A DNA stretch of 64,000 nt. Source: Streptomyces sp. DG1A-41 (GTDB lineage Bacteria > Actinomycetota > Actinomycetes > Streptomycetales > Streptomycetaceae). This document shows positions 8,600 to 19,724 of the stretch, piece by piece. The stretch's first letter is position 1, and each line of letters opens with the position of its first letter. Made by a program: the position numbers and the translations under genes. The DNA lies in assembly GCF_037055355.1 (NCBI RefSeq), contig NZ_CP146350.1, forward strand, positions 7,029,001 through 7,093,000. The letters run 5' to 3'. A model generated the notes under the pieces. The model searched no databases and was not told the DNA's origin. It saw only the letters and a list, made by a program, of their open reading frames with translations.

Positions 8600-10330
8600 G
8601 CCGCCGCGGCCGCGCGGCCGCCCTGCCCGACACCCCGCACCAGCGGCCGACGGCCTTGTACCAGACCGGCCTGGCGGTAACCCATCGGGACCAGCAGGGC
8701 AGGGTGCGCCGCTACGACTTCGGCACCTTCCCTGCCCCCGAGCCGTGGCAGCGGTCGCTGGCCGTGCTGTTCGCCGCCAAGTGCGCCCCGGGCGGGGGCT
8801 GGGACAGCGTGGAGACCAGCGAGGCGAACTGGTACCTAATCCGGCCATTCGGCGAGTTCCTCAGCGCGCTGGAGCCGGCGCCGCCGGACGTGGACAGGTT
8901 GAGTGCGGCGCACTGGCATGCGTGGCGGCTGAGCCTGCCACCGAACACGAACGGGTACAGCAAGTACTCCACCGTCGCCGGCCTGCTGCAGCACGATGAA
9001 CGGCTGCCCCGGGCGGTGCGGGAGGCCATGGCCCAGCGGTTCGCGTGGACGCCGGGCCGCGAAGAGGCCTACACACCGCACGAGTTCACGGCCATCCGTG
9101 TGGCAGCGCGGCGCACGTTCCGCACGGCGCTGCTGCGGATCAGGGAGAACACCGAGCGCCTGGAGGCGTGGCGGGCGGGCCGGATCGAGCCGGGCGGCAG
9201 CGATTGGCTGCTGGGCGAGGCGCTGGACGTGCTGGCCCGCACTGGTGACGTCCCCGTGTATGAGAGGCCGCGCACGGTCCGCAGGCGGTATCGGGCCGCT
9301 CGGCCGGCGGCTCGGCGCCATATACGTGGGGGCGGCTCTACCTGAGCCGCAAGGAGTCGGCGGCGCTGGCCGTGCTGATCGTCGCGGAGCTCGGTCTGAA
9401 CGCCACGACGCTGTCTGAGATGCCGGTGCCCAAGGCGCTGCCGGGCACAACGGAGGCAGGAATGCCGGTCTACCGGTTGCGGCTGGAGAAGCGGCGCCGC
9501 GCGGGGCACCGCGGCCGGTTCGAGAGCCGCAACGTGACCGACTCCGGCGCCGACTCATCGGGGCGTCTGATCACCGAGGCTCTGGAGGCGACCGCGCACG
9601 CTCGGGCCCTGATGAAACAGCTGGATGCGGACGTCGACCGGCTGCTCATCTGGCGCCAGACCACCCCGCACGACGGCCAGGGGTATCGGAGGGCAGTGCG
9701 GATCGGCCCGTTCGGGCTGGGGGTGGACGAGCTGGCCGGCGGCGACTGGGCACGCTCGGTGGGACTGCGGGGCTCCCCGTTGCGGCGGCTGCGCAAGACG
9801 GTGAACGTGCTGCACCGGCGCGAGCCCGCGCAGAACACCCAGGACACCCACGACAGCGTCTACGTGTTGGGCGAGCCGCAGGCCCAGCAGGCGGCGGTGC
9901 CAGTCATCGCCGACGGCGCGCTCGAGGCGGTGGATGCCGCCCGCCGCACCGTCTTCACCGCGCGCCTCACATCGAACGTGGAGACGGGGGACCGGCAGAC
10001 GGTGACGGCTGGCTGCGCGGGCTGGGAGAACAGCCCGTTCAGTCCGGCCGGGCACGGGTGCGCCGCGTCGTTCCTGCTGTGCACGGCCTGCCCCAACGCC
10101 CGCGTCATGCCCGCCCATCATCCCCGCCTGGCCCACCTGCTCAACGCCTTGGAGCACTTGCGTGGTGTGTTGGAGCCGGGCATTTGGGATGCGGACTGGG
10201 CGGATGCCCATGCCCGGCTGACCGACCTGCGCAGTCGGCTCGGCGAGCCGGTCTGGCAGGCGGCGCTGGAGGCCGTCACCACATCTGACCGCACGATCAT
10301 CGACCAGCTTCTGCAAGGGGACTTCGACCT

Positions 10331-10334
<4 letters not shown>
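8596..10334 (+). pseudogene. Second tyrosine-recombinase-like gene (TnpB-like), frameshifted
   Basis: Read as two frames: 8596-about 9290 (frame of GTG 8596), then about 9300-10334 (entered through PYTWGRLYLSRKESAALAVL). Joined, it gives about 579 residues. One base is missing around 9285-9310. The N-terminal half has a core-binding-like helical region. The second half ends in a Cys/His cluster (CAGW..GHGCAASFLLCTACPNAR) likely to bind zinc. Classical RHRY residues are less clear than in its two neighbours, so it may be a partner subunit rather than an independent catalyst. Both ends overlap neighbouring genes by four bases, the hallmark of a recombinase trio. The break could be sequence error. 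Confidence 0.7.
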
Positions 10335-12891
<2,557 letters not shown>

Positions 12892-12936
12892 TCGTCCACT
12901 GTGGTCGTCCGGCGGGCGCGGGAGAGACTGACCGGA

Positions 12937-13192
12937 ATGACCGAGACCGCGCCCGCCGAGGACAGCGCCACCGACGAACAGCGGTGGCTCACGCCCGGGG
13001 TGAAGGGCATCGGCTCGGCGAGCTTCCTGGCTGACGTCGGCCACGAGATCCCCACCGCGCTCTGCCGTCCCTGCTGACCTCCACCCTCGGCGCCCCCGCG
13101 GCCGCGCTCCGGCGCGATCGAGGGCGTCTCCGACGCCCTGGCCGGGGCCGCCCGCTTCGGCGGCGTCCTGGCCGACGACCCCGTGGTTTCGT
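12937..13192 (+). pseudogene. N-terminal fragment of an MFS transporter, interrupted and frameshifted
   Basis: ATG 12937 has a GGAGAGA ribosome site and opens an MFS-like N-terminus (WLTPGVKGIGSASFLADVGHEIPTAL). The frame then shifts: one base appears lost near 13066 and a stop follows at 13075. The expected continuation (LPSLLTSTLGAPAAAL..AIEGVSDALAGAARFGG..LADDP) is still legible in other frames to about 13190. The next conserved stretch of the same protein appears at 15814-15935, so the gene was split by a 2.6-kb insertion as well as decayed. It follows the recombinase operon by 45 bases. Confidence 0.65.
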
Positions 13193-13210
13193 AAGCGAGA
13201 GCGGACAACG

Positions 13211-13226
13211 TTTGTCGACGGTTTCG
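13211..13226 (+). repeat. Left terminal inverted repeat of insertion in MFS pseudogene
   Basis: TTTGTCGACGGTTTCG is matched in inverse orientation by the reverse complement of 15797-15813 (TTTGTTGACGGGTTTCG). The two differ by one substitution and one extra G. They bracket the YceI/IS21/IS3 block and sit close to where the MFS fragments stop and resume. Confidence 0.5.
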
Positions 13227-13402
13227 GAGAGCACTTTGGCGATCAACGCCGCAGAAATGTTGACGAGAACCGACAACGCTTTGGCCGCCTGCCAGAACAT
13301 CCTTGTCAGCCACGTCGGCACGTGGGGGCTGGCATACCCGTTGCCGCTGCGAGAGGCTGACCCATCACGGGTTGATCTTCAGCGCACGGAGGCTACGAGC
13401 TC

Positions 13403-13921
13403 ATGGCAGCATCAGGGAACCAGCTCTTACCAGCAGCAGGTGCATACGAGATCGATCAGGCGGCATCAACGGTCCGCTTCCACACACGCGCCATGTTCGG
13501 GCTGCTCCCAGTCCGAGGTACCTTCGCCATCGGTCATGGCCGCATTACTGTGGCGGACCCGGCAGACGAGTCGTTGGTGCACGTCGTAATAGAGGCAGGA
13601 AGCTTCGAGTCGGGCAATCAGCAGCGTGACGACCATGTCAGGTCCTCTGACTACCTCGACGTGGCTCGGCATCCCGAGATCGGCTTCCGGAGCCAGCGTC
13701 TGGAACGATCCGGCGCTGATGCCACTTTGTACGGCGAGTTGACCGTATGTGGGGTGAGTCAGCCGATCGCCGTCACACTCGGCACGATTGCCCACGAGGG
13801 CAAGCGGATGACGGCGAGCGGCACTACCACGATCGACCGGTACGCCTTCGGCGTCACCAAGGCCAAGGGCATGACGGGGCGGCATCTCAAGATCACTTTG
13901 GAAGTCGTCGCGCACTGCTGA
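13403..13921 (+). CDS. YceI-family protein
   Basis: 172 residues, the usual length of cytoplasmic YceI proteins (lipocalin-like barrel that binds isoprenoid or polyprenyl-type lipids). Family marks are AGAYEIDQAASTVRFHTRAMFG near the start, then FESGNQQRDDHVRSSDYLDVARHPEIGF, and YGELTVCGVSQPIAVTL towards the end. No signal peptide is visible. ATG 13403 has GGAGG about nine bases upstream. It lies alone inside the inverted-repeat-bounded insertion, next to an IS21 remnant, so it was probably carried in as cargo. The gene looks intact. Precise ligand and role unknown. Confidence 0.85.
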   Translation: MAASGNQLLPAAGAYEIDQAASTVRFHTRAMFGLLPVRGTFAIGHGRITVADPADESLVHVVIEAGSFESGNQQRDDHVRSSDYLDVARHPEIGFRSQRLERSGADATLYGELTVCGVSQPIAVTLGTIAHEGKRMTASGTTTIDRYAFGVTKAKGMTGRHLKITLEVVAHC

Positions 13922-13964
13922 ACCGATCGTGGTGCCAAGCAGCGCACGGATCAGCGTGACAATG

Positions 13965-14381
13965 ATGAGGTCAGCCTGCGGCGTCCTGCGCTCGGGCTGC
14001 CCTGGTGCTGGCGAGCCGGTAGGACTCCGTGCCGGTCTCGATGATGTTCCCGCCGAAGGTGAGGCGGTCGACGATGGCCGCGCAGAGCCGCGGGTCGGTG
14101 AACGTCCTGGTCCACCCGCCGAACGATTCGTTGGAGGCGATGGCGACGCTGTTCTTCTCCTCGCGTTCCGCGATAGGACATCTGGTCGCGGGCGGCGGCT
14201 TCGGCCAGGTCGGGGAACTGGGCCCGGATGGTCGGCAGCCGGAGCATACCGACTCCAACGCGGCCTTCACCGTGCGGAATCCGACTCCGTACTCACGCAT
14301 CAAGGCCCGGTACGACATCCCTGCCCGGGCATCACGGCGGATTGCCGCGTACAAGTCGACCTTGGATCTCGGTGGCGCCAT
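13965..14381 (-). pseudogene. IS21-family remnant (fused istA 5' and istB pieces)
   Basis: On the minus strand the first about 45 codons (MAPPRSKVDLYAAIRRDARA.., MSYRALMREYGVGFRTVKAALES) match the N-terminus of an IstA transposase. In another frame the sequence continues with an IstB-like N-terminus (LRLPTIRAQFPDLAEAAARDQMSY). It then jumps to the IstB C-terminus (SVAIASNESFGGW, DPRLCAAIVDRLTFGGNIIETGTESYRL). Most of istA and the ATPase core of istB are gone. This is a deletion relic with no capacity for transposition. Neither IS21 terminal repeat is recognised. Confidence 0.75.
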
Positions 14382-14495
14382 CGCAGCCTCATCCCGCAGA
14401 GCACGTCAATGCTCCCACCACAAGCCCTCAAGCGTTGCCAGAACTCACAGACATCGCCCTCCTGAAGTTTCCCCGTGATGCTGGACACTCGATGC

Positions 14496-15382
14496 TTACG
14501 CTGCGAGGGCGTGTTCTTGCTCGTGTCGCTGCCGGGTCTCCAGCGGGGTGAGGTAGCCCCAGACTGGATGCCTCCGCAGCCGCTTGCGGTTGTAGAAGGT
14601 CTCGATGAAGGTGAAGATCTCAGCGCGGGCGGTAATCCGGTCGGGCCAGCGGCGGGTGCCGATCTCCGCTTTCAGCAGCGCGAAGAAGCTCTCGGCGGCG
14701 GCATTGTCGTAGCACGAGCCGGTTCGTCCCATGCTCTGCCGCAGCCCCAACCGGCGTATTTCCCGGCGGAGTTCGTCAGCGGTGTACTCCGCTCCGCGGT
14801 CCGAGTGCACGACGCAGCCGGGCTGGAGGTCGCTGCGGCCGGCGGCCATGGTCAGTGCGTCGACCACCAGGGATGCGCGGTGGTGGTCGGCCATCGAGTA
14901 GCCGACGATCTCGCGGGTCGCCAGGTCCAGCCAGGTCGCCAGATACAGCCAGCCCTCGTCGGTGGGGATGTAGGTGATGTCACCGACCAGTTTCTGCCCC
15001 GGGGCGGCGGCCGTGAAGTCGCGGCCGATCAGGTCGTGAGCGGGCACCGCCTTCTTCGCCGGACGGGTCAGCGACCGGCGCTTGCGCCGGGTGACCCCGG
15101 TGATGTCGCGCTCACGCATGATCCGCTCCACTCGCTTGCGGTTGACCCGCCGGTCCAGCCTGCGCAGTTCGGCATGGATGCGCGGCACTCCGTAGGTGCA
15201 CCGGGAGGCGATGTGCAAGACGGTGATCTCGTGGGCCAGGGCGTCGTCGGCGGCCCGGCGCGGACCTGCTCGCCGGTCATCCAGGCGTAGAAGGAGGAGC
15301 GGGCCACCTTCAGCAGCCGGCACAACAGAGCGACTGGGTGGGTGGTCTTCTCCGCCTCGATGAACGCATACACGTCGTTCAT
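14496..15382 (-). pseudogene. IS3 OrfB transposase (rve integrase core), single-base frameshift
   Basis: ATG at 15382 overlaps the OrfA stop (ATGA). The first about 40 residues (MNDVYAFIEAEK, YAWMTGEQVRAG) are in one frame; the rest (AADDALAHEITVLH onward) is one base displaced, with the shift near 15253-15260. The DDE catalytic triad is complete in the second part: VGDITYIPT, VVHSDRGAEYTA and NAAAESFFALLKAE. IS3 elements normally fuse OrfA to OrfB by a programmed -1 shift at their junction, but this break is well inside OrfB and so is a mutation or a sequence error. Repaired length is about 295 residues. Confidence 0.8.
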
Positions 15383-15684
15383 CGATCGCTCTCCTTCGCG
15401 AAGAAGACCGCCGCTTTTCGCAGCACCTCGATCGTCTCGGCCTGCTCACGGTTCTGCCGCCGCAGCCGACGCAGTTCCTCCCGCTCCGCGCTCGTGAGCT
15501 CGCCCGGCACCCCTTGCCCGCGGTCAATCGTGTCCTGCTTGACCCAGTTGCGCAGTCCCTCGGCGCTGACCCCGATCTCCCGGGCCACTTCGGTGACGGT
15601 CTTGCCGGAGGAGCGGACCAGCGCGACCGCGTCGCGCTTGAACTCCTCCGAGTACCGCCTGCTGCGGTTGCTCTTGCTTCCCAC
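15379..15684 (-). CDS. IS3 OrfA (helix-turn-helix transposase subunit)
   Basis: 101 residues. An N-terminal HTH (RRYSEEFKRDAVALVRSSGKT, VTEVAREIGVSAEGLRNWVK) is followed by a leucine-zipper-like coiled coil (EREELRRLRRQNREQAETIEVLRKA). This is the standard OrfA of IS3 elements, which binds the terminal repeats and, fused to OrfB, forms the active transposase. It lies 42 bases inside the right inverted repeat. Its stop overlaps the OrfB start by four bases. Intact. Confidence 0.9.
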   Translation of the reverse strand: MGSKSNRSRRYSEEFKRDAVALVRSSGKTVTEVAREIGVSAEGLRNWVKQDTIDRGQGVPGELTSAEREELRRLRRQNREQAETIEVLRKAAVFFAKESDR

Positions 15685-15796
15685 CTGGCACTACTTCCTC
15701 TGGAACCTCACGTCCCAGTCTCCAGGTGTCCAACATCAAGGGGAAGCTTCACTCCCACGAAACAAGGCGTTCTCGGCCCTGAGCGACAAGTGGTGT

Positions 15797-15813
15797 CGAA
15801 ACCCGTCAACAAA
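15797..15813 (-). repeat. Right terminal inverted repeat of insertion in MFS pseudogene
   Basis: Reverse complement reads TTTGTTGACGGGTTTCG and pairs with the left copy at 13211-13226. Immediately to its right, MFS coding sequence resumes. Confidence 0.5.
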
Positions 15814-15935
15814 ACCAACCCCGCCCGGCGCCGCAAGGTCGCCGTCAGCGGCTACACCACCACCGCCGTGCCCGGTGCCGCGACCGCCGGCGCCACGGCG
15901 GCCTCCCAGGTGGTCCGCAGAGGTCGGGCTGTCTT
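15814..15935 (+). pseudogene. Second fragment of the interrupted MFS transporter
   Basis: Reads NPARRRKVAVSGYTTTAVPG, ATAGATAASQV, typical of the cytoplasmic loop and helix that follow LADDP in the MFS N-terminal fragment ending at about 13190. About 40 codons are legible before the similarity fades. The large C-terminal part of the transporter is absent. This placement is what shows that 13.2-15.8 kb was inserted into a pre-existing MFS gene. Confidence 0.5.
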
Positions 15936-15966
15936 GCTGCAGCCATGGCTGGACACGCGACCTCCC

Positions 15967-15989
15967 GTCGTAACAGAATCAGTTGCGAC
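15967..15989. promoter_or_regulatory. Operator-like imperfect palindrome upstream of Rrf2 gene
   Basis: GTCGTAACAGA and TCAGTTGCGAC form an imperfect dyad around one base. The TAACAGA core is shared with the perfect palindrome in front of the downstream MFS gene. It lies 38 bases before the Rrf2 start, so autoregulation is likely. Confidence 0.55.
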
Positions 15990-16026
15990 ACGAGCGGCCT
16001 CGGCCGCTCCGACGGCGGGAGGTCTC

Positions 16027-16470
16027 ATGAGTGCCAGCAGTCGCATGACCGTGGCCACGCACACGTTGACGTGGATGGCCCTGGTCTGCCCCAAGCGCCC
16101 CGACGGCATCGTGACGTCCGATCAGATCGCTGCCAGCGTCAATACCAACCCTGTCGTCATCCGCCGCGCCCTCGGCAGCCTGCGGGACGCGGGCCTCGTG
16201 GTTTCGCAGCGTGGCCAGGGTGCGGGTTGGAGGCTGGCCCGCGCCCCGGAGTCGATCACCCTGAGGGACGTCTACCTGGCCGTCGAGCCTGATCCGCTCA
16301 TCGCGTTGCACCCCGCCACCCCCAACCAGCAGTGCCCCGTCGGACGCGGCATCCCCCCGGTGCTGCGGGGAGCATACAGTCGCGCAGAAGAGTCGATGAA
16401 AGCCGAACTGGCGGCCGTCAGCGTCGCCGACGTGCTGAGGGAGACGGTTGCCTTGCACTCTGAATCCTGA
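16027..16470 (+). CDS. Rrf2-family transcriptional regulator
   Basis: 148 residues. The winged-helix Rrf2 pattern is clear: MTVATHTLTWMALV, VTSDQIAASVNTNPVVIRRALGSLRDAGLVVSQRGQGAGWRLA, ITLRDVYLAVE. Only one cysteine is present in the region where Fe-S Rrf2 proteins have three, so it should not bind a cluster. It resembles the YwnA/NsrR-like non-iron group. ATG 16027 follows GGGAGG by four bases. Downstream lies an MFS transporter whose promoter has a palindrome related to the one before this gene. The likely role is repressor of itself and of the efflux gene, relieved by a small ligand or electrophile (inferred). Confidence 0.85.
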   Translation: MSASSRMTVATHTLTWMALVCPKRPDGIVTSDQIAASVNTNPVVIRRALGSLRDAGLVVSQRGQGAGWRLARAPESITLRDVYLAVEPDPLIALHPATPNQQCPVGRGIPPVLRGAYSRAEESMKAELAAVSVADVLRETVALHSES

Positions 16471-16521
16471 CCCGCAGTCCATACCGGCCGGTCCCCATGG
16501 ATCGGTCTCTCTTCGAAGCGC

Positions 16522-16546
16522 TGTTGTAACAGATTCTGTTACAACA
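16522..16546. promoter_or_regulatory. Perfect operator palindrome before MFS transporter
   Basis: Arms TGTTGTAACAGA and its exact reverse complement surround a single central T (25 bp). It sits 22 bases before the MFS start and 8 bases before its GGAGG ribosome site, so bound protein would block transcription. The Rrf2 product encoded just upstream is the obvious candidate. Confidence 0.75.
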
Positions 16547-16568
16547 TAAATCCGGAGGTCTCTCCATC

Positions 16569-17765
16569 GTGTACCGGTCGCTTGCCGTCCTTTCCGCCGG
16601 AATGTTCGCCATCGGCACCGACAGCTTCGTCATCGCCGGCATCCTGCCGGACGCGGCGGACTCCCTCGGCGTCCCCGTCGGCACCGCCGGCTGGCTGCTC
16701 ACCGCCTACGCGTTCACCTACGCCGTCCTCGGCCCCGTCATGGCGGCGCTCACTACCCGTTGGCCGCGCCGCACGCTGTTTCTCGCCGGGTTCGCCATCT
16801 TCACCGCCGGCAACCTCATGACGGCCTTCGTGCCCGTCTTCGGCGTAGCCCTGGCCGCGCGGGCGCTCGCCGGGCTCGGCGGCGCCATGGTCACCCCCGC
16901 CGCCGTCGCCGCGGCCGCCGCGCTCGCGCCACCGGAGCGTCGCGGCCGCGCCATCGCCACCGTCATGACCGGCCTCAGCGCTGCGACCGCGCTAGGTGCG
17001 CCCATCGGCACGGCGATCGGCAGCCTCACCGGTAACTGGCGCGCCACCATGCTGTTCGTCTCCGCGCTCGGAGTGCTGGCCGCCGCGGGTATAGCCCTGC
17101 TCCTGCCCGCGATCCCCACGCCCCCGGCAGTCCCGCTGCGTACCCGCGTCGCCCCGCTGGCCGACCGCCGTATCGGCCTGACCCTGCTGACCACGCTCCT
17201 CGTCTACACCGGCCTGTACACCGTCTACTCCTTCATCGGCGAAAGCCTCGACCGCGCCACCGGAGGCAGCGGCACCATTCTTGCCGCCCTGTTGTTCGTG
17301 TGGGGCCTGGCCGCCACCGCCGGAACACTCAGCTCAGGCGGTCTGATCGACCGTTTCGGCGGCCGCCGCATCATCAATGCCGCGATCACCGTGGCCGCGG
17401 TCGACTTCGCGTTGTTGCCATGGACGAGCGCACACCTGCCCTCCACCATCGCGGCACTCCTCGTATGGGGCGTATGCGGATGGGGACTGCTGGCACCGCA
17501 GACCCACCGCCTGATCACCGCCATGCCCACCGCGGCACCCCTGCTCACTGGCCTTGCCTCGGCCATGGTCTACATCGGTGTATCGGTCGCACCCCTGGTC
17601 GGGCAGGCCGGGATGGCATGGTTCGGCGCGCACTGGCTCGGCGCCGTCGGCGCAGTGTTCATCGCGCTCGGCCTCGGGGCGGCGGAAGCGGCACACGCCG
17701 TTATCCACCGACGCGCGACGCAGAGCACGCCCGTGGCACAGGCTCAGCCATTGCCGACCAAGTAG
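16569..17765 (+). CDS. MFS transporter (drug/arabinose efflux type, 12 TM)
   Basis: 398 residues with about 12 hydrophobic helices. It starts directly in TM1 (LAVLSAGMFAIGTDSFVIAGILP), typical of the DHA1/AraJ efflux group. Motif A in loop 2-3 is recognisable as TTRWPRRTLFLAG, and the antiporter motif C region as GLSAATALGAPIGTAIG. GTG 16569 follows GGAGG at good spacing. It is probably co-regulated with the Rrf2 gene through the palindrome in its leader and is followed by an acetyltransferase gene 44 bases on. Substrate unknown; export of a toxic small molecule is the likeliest role. Confidence 0.85.
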   Translation: MYRSLAVLSAGMFAIGTDSFVIAGILPDAADSLGVPVGTAGWLLTAYAFTYAVLGPVMAALTTRWPRRTLFLAGFAIFTAGNLMTAFVPVFGVALAARALAGLGGAMVTPAAVAAAAALAPPERRGRAIATVMTGLSAATALGAPIGTAIGSLTGNWRATMLFVSALGVLAAAGIALLLPAIPTPPAVPLRTRVAPLADRRIGLTLLTTLLVYTGLYTVYSFIGESLDRATGGSGTILAALLFVWGLAATAGTLSSGGLIDRFGGRRIINAAITVAAVDFALLPWTSAHLPSTIAALLVWGVCGWGLLAPQTHRLITAMPTAAPLLTGLASAMVYIGVSVAPLVGQAGMAWFGAHWLGAVGAVFIALGLGAAEAAHAVIHRRATQSTPVAQAQPLPTK

Positions 17766-17809
17766 CGCACTGCCATCAAGAGCCCACGGATAGCGAGGAC
17801 CGAACGACA

Positions 17810-18313
17810 ATGATCACCACGGAACGCCTCCGACTGCGCCCGCTCACCGCCGCTGACACTGATTGGTGGGTGCGTCTCCACGCCGATAACGAGGTCAACC
17901 GGTTCGTCGGCGGCTACACCCACGAGCAGGCCGCAGCGCGCCTGCGCGACATCCAGCAGCAATGGACTGAGCGCGGTCATGGACTGTGTGCCGTCGAACT
18001 GCGAAGCACCGGCGAGACGATTGGACGCTGCGGCCTTAACTGGTGGGAGCAGTTCGGCGAGACCGAGATCGGCTGGACCTTCGCCCGCGCCCACTGGGGC
18101 CGGGGCTACGCCACGGAAGCGGCCCAAGCCGTTCTCACGTGGGGCTTTGGCGCCCTGGGACTCAAGCAGATCACCGCCATGATCCATCACGGCAATGCTG
18201 CCTCATCTGCTGTCGCCCAGCGTCTCGGATTCACGCCCCTACGCGAGGACACGGTCCTTGGCCGCCTCTGCACCGTTTACGCTCTGGCCCGGGACGACTT
18301 CCCCTCCGCCTGA
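17810..18313 (+). CDS. GNAT-family N-acetyltransferase (RimJ/RimL type)
   Basis: 167 residues. Starts MITTERLRLRPLTAADTDWW, with acetyl-CoA motif A in the region IGWTFARAHWGRGYATEAAQAVL and the following LKQITAMIHHGNAASSAVAQRLGF, the standard RimJ/RimL-like layout. ATG 17810 is preceded by GAGGA. It lies downstream of the MFS gene on the same strand with only 44 bases between them, suggesting one transcription unit in which the enzyme modifies, and the transporter exports, the same toxic compound (inference). It is the last cargo gene before the right edge of the island. Confidence 0.85.
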   Translation: MITTERLRLRPLTAADTDWWVRLHADNEVNRFVGGYTHEQAAARLRDIQQQWTERGHGLCAVELRSTGETIGRCGLNWWEQFGETEIGWTFARAHWGRGYATEAAQAVLTWGFGALGLKQITAMIHHGNAASSAVAQRLGFTPLREDTVLGRLCTVYALARDDFPSA

Positions 18314-18414
18314 GCGCAGACCGCCGCCCAGGCAACAGCCCTCACGCGGTCACACCGCCCGTGGAAGGCGGCCGGACGGGGAGTGCGACGGCCCCGCCCG
18401 GCCGCCTGGCACCT
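18314..18414. other. Intergenic space at right island edge
   Basis: Between the GNAT stop and the end of the convergent J3 frame. GC-rich, with no gene. No clear hairpin followed by a T run was seen. Confidence 0.5.
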
Positions 18415-19724
18415 TCACCACACCCACTCGTCGTCGCCGTCCGAGTCACATCCGGCGCCCCGCTCATCACCACTGAGTAGGTTGTTCGGCTTGTCCAATT
18501 CACGCGTCTTGGCTTTGTTCACGAGATTCTCGTGAACAAAGCCACCTGTCCTCAGCTCAACAAGCTGTACTTGACAGAGAACGCACCAGACACCGGCCTC
18601 GTCCAGCCGTGCGCGGTTCTGCTCGATCGTCCGCCGCGTCCCCTCGTACGGCTTCAGCCGCAGCGCCAGGTCCAGCAGGTCGAAGCTCTCCCGGACGGGC
18701 GGGGCCGTGTCCGAGGCGGGGGACAGGGCCACCGCGCAGTTGTTGAACAACAGGGCGGTGGTATCGGAGAGTTGGCCCACGCCCAGCGACATCCCGAAGC
18801 CGGCGAAGGCGGCGAGCCGCTCCACGACCGGGACGACCCGGGCGCGCAGTGCCCCGGCCGCGGCGGTCGCGGCCGTCTTCCGGTCGCGTTCCGAGAAGGC
18901 GCCGGCGAGTTTCTCCCCGTCTCGCGCAGCTCGCTCTCCGCCGACTCGTACAACGGGGTCAACTGCTCCTCCAGCGCCTCCCCGAGGACGCCCCGGCCGG
19001 TCCAGGTCCACTGCGTGCAGGAGCGGGCCAGCCGGGCCGGGTCCTGGGTGCGCGCGGCCAGACCGGCGACGGCCGAGACCAGCACGCGGCGCACCTCGGC
19101 CTCGAGCACCGTCACCGCGGTCTCGGTCAGCCGCTTGTCGTCGAGCGCCACGACCCGGTGCCGCAGATGCGCCCAGACCGCCCGCTGCCCGAGCAGCATG
19201 CGCCACAGCCGTGCCGCGGTCTGCCAGTACCCGTCCTCCGGCCGGCCGGTGTCGCGCCGCGGTCCGCCGCGGCCCTTCTTCTTTCCGGCCGGGCGCTTCG
19301 GCCCACCCGCGGCCCGGCGCCGTGGCGCCTCGCCGCCTCCCAACTCCGCGTCGAGCGCCCGCGCGTGGGCCCGGACCGCCTCGTCGTGCTGCCGGTGCAG
19401 CTCCGGCTCGCACGGACAGGAGGCGTCCGGTGCGTCCCAGAACCAGAACAGCTCGTCGACGATCCGGCGCTGCGGATGGTCGAGCACGTCGAAGGCCGCG
19501 CGGAGTTCCTCCGGCCCGGCCGCGCCGGGCAGCGGCAGCTCACCGGAGGGGCCGACGGCGACCCCGGCCTTCGCGGCCGTGGCGATCTGCTGCCGGCGCC
19601 GGACGATCGTGCGGCGGGCCGCGCAGGTGCTCGCCCCGGTCACTCGGAAGGCGTTGCGGCGGTAGAGCTCCGGGCCGCTCAGCTCCCGCAGCCGTTCGCG
19701 GACGACAGACGCGTCACCGCCCAT
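18415..19724 (-). pseudogene. J-like protein paralogue (J3), frameshifted and 3' end replaced
   Basis: The N-terminal part (19724 down to about 18917) matches J1: PELYRRNAFRVTGAS, DHPQRRIVDELFWFW, and a CxC pair (SCPCEP). At the C run 18914-18917 the conserved frame changes: one base is missing, and LAGAFSERDRKTAATAAAGA continues in the next frame through LSDTTALLFNNCAVAL and NRARLDEAG. After that, near 18590, homology stops. The last 58 residues are unrelated and acidic, so the usual membrane segment has been lost to the island. It starts inside the end of the FHA gene (11-base overlap), so it was the third gene of the minus-strand kinase/FHA/J run. Confidence 0.7.
18511..18543. repeat. Perfect 33-bp palindrome at right island edge
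   Basis: Arm GGCTTTGTTCACGAGA (18511-18526), a single central T, and its exact reverse complement (18528-18543). It lies about 50 bases inside the point where J3 homology ends. A long perfect dyad like this is typical of a recombinase or regulator binding site. A terminator is less likely because no T run follows on either strand. Confidence 0.7.

Larger units (their letters stand above)
14463..15751 (-). mobile_element. IS3-family insertion sequence with 26-bp ends and 4-bp target duplication
   Basis: The ends 14463-14488 and 15726-15751 are inverted repeats that match at 23 of 26 positions (both begin TGAAG and end TGGACAC when read inward). CTCC directly flanks both sides (14459-14462 and 15752-15755), a 4-bp target duplication. 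Length is 1289 bp. It encodes OrfA and OrfB on the minus strand. The clean ends and intact duplication argue for a fairly recent insertion, although OrfB carries a one-base deletion. Confidence 0.9.

Noticed and set aside
18511..18543. Palindrome as a rho-independent terminator for the GNAT gene
   Set aside because: It is about 200 bases past the GNAT stop, has a one-base loop and no T tract on either strand; a protein-binding site is more likely.
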